From positions 417,660 to 481,659 of the forward strand of contig NZ_PVZG01000005.1 in NCBI RefSeq assembly GCF_003002065.1: 64,000 nucleotides of DNA, given 5' to 3'. Positions 58,201 through 64,000 of this stretch are shown piece after piece. Position 1 is the stretch's first letter. Every line of letters starts with the position of its first letter. The translations under genes were made by a program, and so were the position numbers. This stretch comes from Pseudosporangium ferrugineum (lineage in GTDB: Bacteria; Actinomycetota; Actinomycetes; Mycobacteriales; Micromonosporaceae). The notes under the pieces were generated by a model. It was not told where the DNA came from and ran no database searches. It worked only from the letters and a program-made list of their open reading frames with translations.

Positions 58201-59070
58201 TCAGGCCGCCGACGGGACCGACCGCAGGCGCGGACGGTCAGCGGTGGCGGTGGCGCGCATCTCGCCCGCGTAGGCAGCGATGGCCGCGCAGGTGCGGTCA
58301 TCCAGGTAGGCGGTCTTCACCAGCTGCGGGCTGCCGCCCTCGGCGATCAGCAGGCCGGCGCCCGGGTTGTTCGGGCTGATCGCGTTCGCCGTCCAGCCCT
58401 TGTTCGCCCAGCCGTGCCCGAGCACGATGTCCGACGAACTGTCGTTGGTGCACCGTCCGGCGAACCGCCACGCGAACAGATCCCGCAGCGACGTCGGGAT
58501 GATGTCCGAGCTGGGCCGCTGGGTGGCGGCGATGACGATGATGCCGACCGCCCGGCCCCGGGCGACCAGGTCGCGTAGCAGCGACGCGAACTCTTCGCGC
58601 TGCTTCTTGTCCCCGGTCGTGGCCGAGTAGTACGCGATCTCATCGATCGCGACCACGTACGCGGTGAACACGTCCTGCGGCGTGATCTTGCGGCGCTCGC
58701 AGTCCAGCAGGTACGCGTACCGGTTGTCCATCATCGTCTGGATCCGGCTCAACAGAGCCAGAGCCTTGACGATGTGCGGGCCGACGAACGCGTCCGCGCA
58801 CTTACGCCACTGGCCGAGTTCGACCTGCTTGCCGTCCAACAGGATCAGCCGGCAGTCCAGGCACAGTGCCGCATAGGCGACGAGCACGTTCAGCAGCGCC
58901 GACTTGCCCGCACCGGGCTCGCCGCCGATCAGCAGGTTCCGCCAGATCAGCGGCACCCGCACCGGCAGGCCGAACTCGTCGATGCCGACATGAACGCTGT
59001 CGAAGATCGACAGCGGCAGGCCGGGCTTCACCGGGCCGAGTGCCGTATCCGCGACGGTCATGGGCTGCAC
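58201..59070 (-). CDS. traB: FtsK/SpoIIIE-type conjugative DNA translocase
   Basis: The 289-residue ATPase has Walker A NLLIGGEPGAGKSALLNVLV (around residue 45-60), Walker B YVVAIDEIAYYSATTGD, a sensor region GIIVIAATQRPSSDIIP and LFAWRFAGRC. The length and domain match TraSA/TraB, which pumps double-stranded DNA between hyphae. No N-terminal membrane segment is visible, so membrane anchoring may come from the neighbouring small membrane proteins. Its start lies 14 bases after the ssb stop. Confidence 0.92.
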   Translation of the reverse strand: MQPMTVADTALGPVKPGLPLSIFDSVHVGIDEFGLPVRVPLIWRNLLIGGEPGAGKSALLNVLVAYAALCLDCRLILLDGKQVELGQWRKCADAFVGPHIVKALALLSRIQTMMDNRYAYLLDCERRKITPQDVFTAYVVAIDEIAYYSATTGDKKQREEFASLLRDLVARGRAVGIIVIAATQRPSSDIIPTSLRDLFAWRFAGRCTNDSSSDIVLGHGWANKGWTANAISPNNPGAGLLIAEGGSPQLVKTAYLDDRTCAAIAAYAGEMRATATADRPRLRSVPSAA

Positions 59071-59084
59071 GGGTCAGCCTCCGG

Positions 59085-59531
59085 TCAGGCCGCCGCCGGA
59101 GCCGCAGAGGCCCAGGCGTCGTCCGGAACCTCGGAGGGAACGAACCCGTCGCCCTTGCCGGCGCGGTTCATCCGGGTGACCTTCGCCTGCGCGAACCGCA
59201 GACTGGGGCCGATTTCATCGACGTCCAGCCCGTACGCGGAACGCTTGTCGCCGGTCTCCTTGTCCTCCCACCGCGACAGCCGCAGCCGCCCGGTGACGAT
59301 GACCCGCGTGCCCTTGCTCAGCGACTCGGCGATGTGCTCGGCGATGTCACGGAACCCGGTGCACGCCATGAACAGCGGGTCGCCGTCCTTCCACTCGCCC
59401 GACTGGCGGTCGAGGGTGCGCGGCGTCGACGCGATCGTGAACTTCACCATCGCGGTACCGTTCGGCAGGAACCGCAGTTCCGGGTCGGCGGTCAGGTTGC
59501 CGACCATGGTGATCGTGGTTTCGTTCGCCAT
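59085..59531 (-). CDS. ssb: Single-stranded DNA-binding protein
   Basis: The 148-residue protein has the OB-fold SSB core: [80 protein letters not shown]. The usual acidic DDDIPF tail is replaced by [12 protein letters not shown], so contacts with host replication proteins may be weak. It is an element-borne copy for handling ssDNA in rolling-circle replication. Confidence 0.93.
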   Translation of the reverse strand: MANETTITMVGNLTADPELRFLPNGTAMVKFTIASTPRTLDRQSGEWKDGDPLFMACTGFRDIAEHIAESLSKGTRVIVTGRLRLSRWEDKETGDKRSAYGLDVDEIGPSLRFAQAKVTRMNRAGKGDGFVPSEVPDDAWASAAPAAA

Positions 59532-59595
59532 CTCAGTTCTCCTTGTCAGTGATGGCTTGCAACGGGGACTTGCTCAGGCACCCGCACGCGTGAGG

Positions 59596-60465
59596 TCATC
59601 GGCGACCACCGCGCGGCGGTTCGGGTGCCGGCTCTGCGATGTCAGCCAGTTCCAGGCCGACCAGCGGCACGGCCGGGGACACCGGCACATCCGCCACGGT
59701 GTTACGCAGGCTCGGGATCAGCAGCGCCAACGGCGAATCGATCCGGCCCACCAGCGGGTCACGACGGGCGATGTCGACACGCAGCAGCGCCGCGTACCGC
59801 TCCGACGCCGGCGCGATCCGGACCTGCTTGGCGATACAGGCCACCGCGATCTGCGAGGCCTTACCTTCCAGCTCCTCCAGCGACAGACCCGGCCGAAGCC
59901 ACAGCCACACCCGCTCACCAGCAAGCGTCGGCCGCGCCCACAACAGGAACGGCAACGCCGCCGGACGACCACCGGTCACCCGCGCCGTGCTACGCACCAA
60001 CGTCGCGAAGCACAACCGCAGCCGATGGCGAACCACCAGGCACCACGCCCACGCCCACACGAACCGGCGCGACCGGCCCGGCACCAGCACCGCAGCCAGC
60101 AACCCCAGCAGGACCGCCGACGCGATCCACGCGTTCGCCAGGTGCGCCAGGGTGACCCAGCCGGCCGTCGAGACCAGCGCAGTCGTGATCTCGATCGACC
60201 ACCACCACAACGTCCTCAACACCGGCCAGGCACGCACCACCAGCGCCGCAACGAACGCGCACACGACACCGACCAGCGCGCCCAACGCCACCGCGAGCAA
60301 CAGCGGGCTGAAGACGCTCAGCACCGCGGTCGCCAACGCATCCGCAGCCAGGCCCACGACGAGCGCCGTGACACCGGCACGCCGGGCGTACCACTGCGAA
60401 ACCGGTGTCTCCACGATCGTCATCGCACCGACGGGCTGACCTCCGAACAGGTTCCGGCCACTCAC
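59596..60465 (-). CDS. Membrane protein of the element
   Basis: The 289-residue protein has four to five hydrophobic segments in residues 25-160 (LLLAVALGALVGVVCAFVAA, IASAVLLGLLAAVLVP) and a soluble C-terminal half (FLLWARPTLAGERVWLWLRP, LEGKASQIAVACIAKQVRIA) resembling the membrane-proximal part of FtsK/TraB-associated proteins found on AICEs. It may help anchor the translocase. The paired palindromes lie 40 bases upstream, so transcription of this transfer operon is probably controlled there. Confidence 0.75.
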   Translation of the reverse strand: MSGRNLFGGQPVGAMTIVETPVSQWYARRAGVTALVVGLAADALATAVLSVFSPLLLAVALGALVGVVCAFVAALVVRAWPVLRTLWWWSIEITTALVSTAGWVTLAHLANAWIASAVLLGLLAAVLVPGRSRRFVWAWAWCLVVRHRLRLCFATLVRSTARVTGGRPAALPFLLWARPTLAGERVWLWLRPGLSLEELEGKASQIAVACIAKQVRIAPASERYAALLRVDIARRDPLVGRIDSPLALLIPSLRNTVADVPVSPAVPLVGLELADIAEPAPEPPRGGRR

Positions 60466-61013
60466 AGCACATCACCTCCTCTGATCACTGCCACCTGGGC
60501 CGAATACAGCGTGCGTGCTGTATTCAAGAGCCGACGATACAGCGCCAGTGCTGTATTCGCTAGGCGCGAGGAAGAAGGTCGTGCGGTGGTGTGGGTTACT
60601 TGCCGCGGCGCGGCCGGTTGGCGGCCCAGGTCTTGACTGTCGCGGGCCGCCATGCCGGCGAACGGCCGAAGGTGCGCTCCGGCGCCGGCGCCTGGTCCCG
60701 GGCGACGTACGCCGCCCACGTACTGCGAGTGATCCCTAGGTACGCGGCGCACTCGGCCGCGGTCCACCAGTCCGTGGGCAGCTCGTCGATCGTGGGCGCG
60801 GGAGTCATCGCGCTTTACGGTACGCGAAACCACACCGAAGCCGCTGCACTGACGGTCGATCGGCGGGCGAGCCGCGCACTGCCGACGTCGTCGGTTCCGA
60901 CCTTGCCGCGTCGCTCCGTGGTTGACGAGGGCAACGAACGCGATTTCCAGCACCAGCAGGCCGATGCCGACACCGAAGACGATCAGGGGAACCGTTCCGG
61001 GCATTCTGGTCAT
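60462..61013 (-). CDS. Uncertain small membrane protein frame
   Basis: The ATG at 61013 has AGGGG seven bases upstream and codes a clear membrane segment (PGTVPLIVFGVGIGLLVLEI AFVALV), but after about 45 codons the frame turns Arg/Gln/Gly-rich and runs through the HTH gene at 60596-60808. Two other frames end sensibly near 60805-60825, so either a short protein with a frameshift or a decayed gene is present. Only the N-terminal ~45 codons are credible. Confidence 0.3.
   Translation of the reverse strand: MTRMPGTVPLIVFGVGIGLLVLEIAFVALVNHGATRQGRNRRRRQCAARPPIDRQCSGFGVVSRTVKRDDSRAHDRRAAHGLVDRGRVRRVPRDHSQYVGGVRRPGPGAGAGAHLRPFAGMAARDSQDLGRQPAAPRQVTHTTARPSSSRLANTALALYRRLLNTARTLYSAQVAVIRGGDVL
60502..60558. 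promoter_or_regulatory. Paired palindromic operators upstream of the transfer operon
   Basis: GAATACAGC-n6-GCTGTATTC (60502-60525) and GATACAGC-n6-GCTGTATTC (60536-60558), centres 33-34 bases apart, so on the same helix face. They sit just before the membrane-protein gene at 60465 and after the small HTH gene. The likely ligand is a GntR-like repressor of the kind that silences transfer in pSAM2 (KorSA), but none is encoded in the window. Confidence 0.75.
60596..60808 (-). CDS. Small helix-turn-helix protein
   Basis: The 70-residue protein (IDELPTDWWTAAECAAYLGI, RSTWAAYVARDQAPAPERTF, PATVKTWAANRPRRGK) is a MerR/Xis-like winged helix distinct from the xis at 52769. It may regulate the transfer operon directly downstream. 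The ATG at 60808 lies within an ATGA overlap of another frame. Confidence 0.75.
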   Translation of the reverse strand: MTPAPTIDELPTDWWTAAECAAYLGITRSTWAAYVARDQAPAPERTFGRSPAWRPATVKTWAANRPRRGK

Positions 61014-61081
61014 GAGTCATCCCCTCTGCCGATCTCGCGACGACATCGCGAGTCGCCTAGAAGAGTGAATTGATCGACAGA

Positions 61082-61121
61082 GACCTATCTAGGTCCCGAG
61101 ACGGACCAGTGGTGGACCACT
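61082..61121. promoter_or_regulatory. Two palindromes in the divergent promoter region
   Basis: GACCTA-TC-TAGGTC (61082-61095) and AGTGGT-GG-ACCACT (61108-61121), both 6-2-6, lie between the XRE regulator gene and the leftward element genes. They differ in sequence, so they may bind different proteins. Confidence 0.5.
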
Positions 61122-61212
61122 ACAGGACATATGAGGGACATTGGTTGTGACGGCGGCTATTCATGAGCGACTGTCGAGGTAGAACCCACTAACTGAGGAG
61201 CGGAGCGGAACC

Positions 61213-62523
61213 GTGGCACGACCGCGCAGGGAACCCCGCACGCTGCTGGAGCACTTGATCCAGCAGCGGGACCGCACCTATGAAGAGATGGCCGCCGAGT
61301 TCTCTCGCTTGGACGAGCGAGCTACGATCAGCGCCCGCCACCTGGCGCGCATGGCCCGTGGAGAACGAGGAACTGCGGGCGCCACGCCCGCCACTCGCCG
61401 CGCACTTCAGGCCATCTTCGGTGCACCTCTCGATGAGCTGCTCCGCCCGTGGGCTCCGAACCTCGCAACAGCCGCGCCGGCTACCGACGGCTCATTGGTG
61501 CTGCCGTCACCCGGCAACGAAAGGGGCATCATCACCATGGCAGCCGAACGCGCCCGCCGGTTCACCCTGCTCGCCGCCGAGAGCACGACGCCCGAAGCCG
61601 TCGACCAGCTGCGCGACGACGTCCAACGCCTGGCGCTCGCGTACCCACAACGGCCTTTGACTGAGCTACTCGGCGACCTGGCCGAAACCCAAGACACGCT
61701 GTTCGCTCTACTGGAGCGTCGGCAAACCCCGCAGCAGGCTCGGCAGCTGCACTTCCTCGCCAGCGTGACAAGCGGCCTGCTTGCCAAGGCATCGCACGAC
61801 CTGGCCGATCCGCACGCCGCCATGCTCCAAGCCCGAACCGCGATCCTCTGCGCCGACCAGGCCGACCACAACGGACTACGCGCATGGCTCCGAGGCCTCC
61901 AATCCATGGTGGCCTACTGGGCCGGCCGCTACGCCGAGGCCGTCCGATACGCGGAGATGGGCACCGAGCACGCCGGCCACGCCGGAGGCACCACGTCGGT
62001 GTGGTTGCCGGTCAGCGCCGCCCGCGCCTACGCCGCGCTCGGTAACAGCGACCGCGCGCTCAGCGCTATCCGAGCCGCCGAAGACGCCTGGGACCACGTG
62101 GAGCCGGATGCCGTTGACGAGCTGGGCGGCATCTGCACCTTCAACCAGCCGCGCACTCTGTACTACGCCGCAGATGCGCTCGCCTGGCTGCCCACCGAGG
62201 CCGACAACGCCGTCGCCTTCTCCACCCGCGCCGTCGCCGCGTACGCCGATCGCACCGATCCCGCCTGGGCCTTCGGCGACCAGGCCGGCGCTCACGCCGA
62301 CCTGGCCATCTCCCGGATCGCTTCCCGCGACATCGAGGGCGCTCGCGAGGCGCTCGCGCCGGTCCTGGACCTCGTCCCTGAGCAGCGCATCAACGGCATC
62401 GTGCACTCCGTCCAGCGCGTTCACCAGGCCGTCGCACGTGCTGGCCTTATCGACGATGCCCACGACCTCATCGACCACATCGAGAACTTCACTCACACAC
62501 CGCTGAAGGCCCTGCCTCATTAG
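61213..62523 (+). CDS. XRE/TPR-type regulator
   Basis: The 436-residue protein has an atypical N-terminal helix-turn-helix (LEHLIQQRDRTYEEMAAEFS, ISARHLARMARGERGTAGAT, TRRALQAIFGAPLDELL) and about 300 residues of TPR-like helices (PHAAMLQARTAILCADQADH, MGTEHAGHAGGTTSVWLPVS, ALGNSDRALSAIRAAEDAW). Actinobacteria carry many such regulators, often paired with a small cargo gene. The GTG at 61213 has GAGGAG upstream. It diverges from the element's transfer genes. Confidence 0.82.
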   Translation: MARPRREPRTLLEHLIQQRDRTYEEMAAEFSRLDERATISARHLARMARGERGTAGATPATRRALQAIFGAPLDELLRPWAPNLATAAPATDGSLVLPSPGNERGIITMAAERARRFTLLAAESTTPEAVDQLRDDVQRLALAYPQRPLTELLGDLAETQDTLFALLERRQTPQQARQLHFLASVTSGLLAKASHDLADPHAAMLQARTAILCADQADHNGLRAWLRGLQSMVAYWAGRYAEAVRYAEMGTEHAGHAGGTTSVWLPVSAARAYAALGNSDRALSAIRAAEDAWDHVEPDAVDELGGICTFNQPRTLYYAADALAWLPTEADNAVAFSTRAVAAYADRTDPAWAFGDQAGAHADLAISRIASRDIEGAREALAPVLDLVPEQRINGIVHSVQRVHQAVARAGLIDDAHDLIDHIENFTHTPLKALPH

Positions 62524-62537
62524 GGCAGGATTGGCCC

Positions 62538-63098
62538 ATGTACCCCGTGACACTGCCCGGCCGCGTCGTCACCCTGCGAGAGTTCCGCAGCGACGACGCG
62601 GCCAGTTCTTTGGCCATCGTCGGCGACGACCAGGTCACCCAGTGGTTGTCCTTCGACAGCCGTGACCTGCCAGCCGCCAGGGCAATGATCGATGGGGCCG
62701 TACAACGAGCCCAGCAGCAGCCCCGCAGCGAGTACTACCTGGCCGTAACGGACGAGCACGATGAGCTGGTCGGTTTCGCTCGCCTCGCACTCGCCGGCGT
62801 GAAGGCAGCGAAGCTCGGCTACGCCATCCGCGCCGACCGATGGGGCAAGGGCTACGCCACCGACGCCACCCGACGCCTGATCACATTCGGCTTCGAGGAA
62901 CTCGGCCTCCACCGCATATCCGCCGCCATCGGCCCCGAGAACGCCGGCTCCCTCGCGGTCGTCCGAAAGCTGGGCATGCAGCTGGAGGGGCGCCTCCGCG
63001 ACCACGTCTTCACCAACGGCGCCTGGCGAGACTCCCTGCTGTTTTCCCTGCTCGAACACGAGTGGACCTCGCAAGCCGCCATGCAGCGAGCGAGCTGA
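62538..63098 (+). CDS. GNAT acetyltransferase (RimJ-like)
   Basis: The 186-residue protein has the RimJ/RimL-type GNAT fold: VTLREFRSDDAASSLAIVGD, YAIRADRWGKGYATDATRRL (acetyl-CoA loop) and GLHRISAAIGPENAGSLAVV RKLGM. The substrate is not known; family members acetylate ribosomal proteins or small amines. It starts 14 bases after the XRE gene stop and is likely its partner. Confidence 0.88.
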   Translation: MYPVTLPGRVVTLREFRSDDAASSLAIVGDDQVTQWLSFDSRDLPAARAMIDGAVQRAQQQPRSEYYLAVTDEHDELVGFARLALAGVKAAKLGYAIRADRWGKGYATDATRRLITFGFEELGLHRISAAIGPENAGSLAVVRKLGMQLEGRLRDHVFTNGAWRDSLLFSLLEHEWTSQAAMQRAS

Positions 63099-63101
63099 TC
63101 T

Positions 63102-63183
63102 GACTTGAGCGACCGCATCACGGACCTCGCCAAGGCGGTCGCGTGAGGCCGGAGGCGACTGCATTGCTCGACCTGATCACGAC
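63102..63183. repeat. 82-base direct repeat, right copy (creatininase gene start)
   Basis: Matches 49899-49980 (75 of 82). The mini-frame is kept (LSDRITDLAKAVA-stop) and the next frame starts MRPEATALLDLITT as in the creatininase gene, but the match stops after 14 codons, where IS481-derived DNA begins. Confidence 0.9.
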
Positions 63184-63186
63184 GGT

Positions 63187-63525
63187 GTCCTGCTGCGCAG
63201 CCTGCCCAGCCCGCTGAGCCCGGCCGAGCTGGCCCGCCTGCGCGATGCCCGGCCCGCCGGGCCGCCACCTCAGCCTCCGGCGGACCCGGTGCGGGTGGAG
63301 CGGCGGATCAGCGCCCGCGGTTCCCTGGCCGTCGCCGGGCAACGCATCCACGTCGGCATGATCCACGCCGGCCTCACGGTCACCGTCGAAACCGCCGACA
63401 CCACCTGGCGGATCTACCACGGCGACGAACTACTCACCGAAGTCGCCCGCACCACCACCAAGAACGTCGCCAGGTTCAAGGTCCGCAAACCCGAACGTCA
63501 ACGGCGCGGCACGATGAAGACGTGA
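63187..63525 (+). pseudogene. IS481-family transposase remnant (C-terminal end)
   Basis: About 112 codons in frame read LLRSLPSPLSPAELARLRDA, then VRVERRISARGSLAVAGQRI, YHGDELLTEVARTTTKNVAR and FKVRKPE, the usual C-terminal end of IS481 transposases. The catalytic DDE core and the rest of the element are missing. Confidence 0.8.
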
Positions 63526-63947
63526 CACCCGAACCCGATCGCATCGGCAGAGACGACCGCCCGGTCATCGCCATCAACCAGCGTGGCCTCATCCTCGGCC
63601 TGGACGCCGAAGGAACCTGGATCATCTGGAACGAGGACGACACCGTCTGGCCCCTGCACACCGTCTGGCTCGCGCACGACCACCTCACTTGGCTCATGCC
63701 CCTCCTGCAACAACCACAGGACGCCGTCATCAGAGCAACCTCGCAAGCTGAGGCCGGTAGCGAACTGCTGTCTGCGGTGCTGAGCCACGCGCTGGGATGC
63801 TGGAGTGACTACTGGGCCGGACTCGCACTCGAATGGCTGGAAGCCGGATACCCCACAACCGAACTCCTCGACGCGCTCCAAGCACTCAAGGACTCCCCTC
63901 GACAACCTCCCCTATTCAGAGGGGATATGACTGATCGAGGTCAGTGA
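63522..63947 (+). CDS. Hypothetical protein
   Basis: The 141-residue frame starts at a GTG overlapping the stop of the IS remnant. The sequence (DRPVIAINQRGLILGLDAEG, WNEDDTVWPLHTVWLAHDHL, LECWSD-like mid region, GYPTTELLDALQALKDSPRQ) looks like a folded, acidic protein with many Trp, not a shadow frame. The family is not recognised. No good ribosome-binding site is visible. Confidence 0.55.
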   Translation: MTPEPDRIGRDDRPVIAINQRGLILGLDAEGTWIIWNEDDTVWPLHTVWLAHDHLTWLMPLLQQPQDAVIRATSQAEAGSELLSAVLSHALGCWSDYWAGLALEWLEAGYPTTELLDALQALKDSPRQPPLFRGDMTDRGQ

Positions 63948-64000
63948 AAGAAAGGTGCACCTGACCTGCAAGGATGTGGGTGTCGAAGCCATGTCCACAG

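Overview
The window is chromosomal DNA of a high-GC actinobacterium. The gene set points to Micromonosporaceae, perhaps an Actinoplanes-like genus: sucB, lipB and lipA near a DUF4191 protein, an RDD protein, glnA, glnE and glnA2; MptB-type mannosyltransferases; an H1-like Lys/Ala protein; and an integrative element of the pSAM2 class. The genus is an inference. No rRNA, tRNA or CRISPR array was found.

Layout. 1-16 kb: the end of sucB, a TIGR01777-type epimerase, two tandem polytopic membrane proteins, lipB, a small membrane protein, an archaeal-genre aspartyl-tRNA synthetase on the minus strand behind what reads as a T-box leader, lipA, a large LuxR regulator and DUF4191. 16-31 kb: nitrogen assimilation. 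glnA has a four-part GlnR operator, and glnE (GS adenylyltransferase) sits in a tightly overlapping operon with a class I amidotransferase and four GT-C type membrane glycosyltransferases; a DUF350 protein and glnA2 follow. 31-48 kb: nadE, panB, a VOC protein, an RNB ribonuclease, the H1-like protein, asd, a methyltransferase, an M15 peptidase, ribA, a membrane protein with its LysR regulator, an MFS exporter, a threonine-dehydratase-like enzyme, a divergent GAPDH and small unknown genes. 48-51.4 kb: an OhrR-like MarR regulator, a PadR regulator next to a membrane-anchored HATPase protein, a creatininase-family enzyme and an unknown gene.

51.4-64 kb: an actinomycete integrative and conjugative element (AICE). 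Next to the integrase lies a sequence matching the 3' end of RNase P RNA (rnpB), followed outward by a terminator hairpin, so rnpB is the likely attachment site. The order is att-int-xis-repSA-(DUF2637, small genes)-traB-ssb-membrane protein, all leftward, with paired palindromic operators upstream and a divergent XRE/TPR regulator and GNAT gene. The far end of the element is not in the window. An IS481 transposase remnant and an 82-bp repeat of the start of the creatininase gene lie near the right edge.

A genome-style oddity is the number of local GC-rich tandem repeats, each with its own unit (about 6 to 47 bp). They fill gaps between genes, the T-box leader, and parts of at least four reading frames; the coding arrays I could measure have periods divisible by three.
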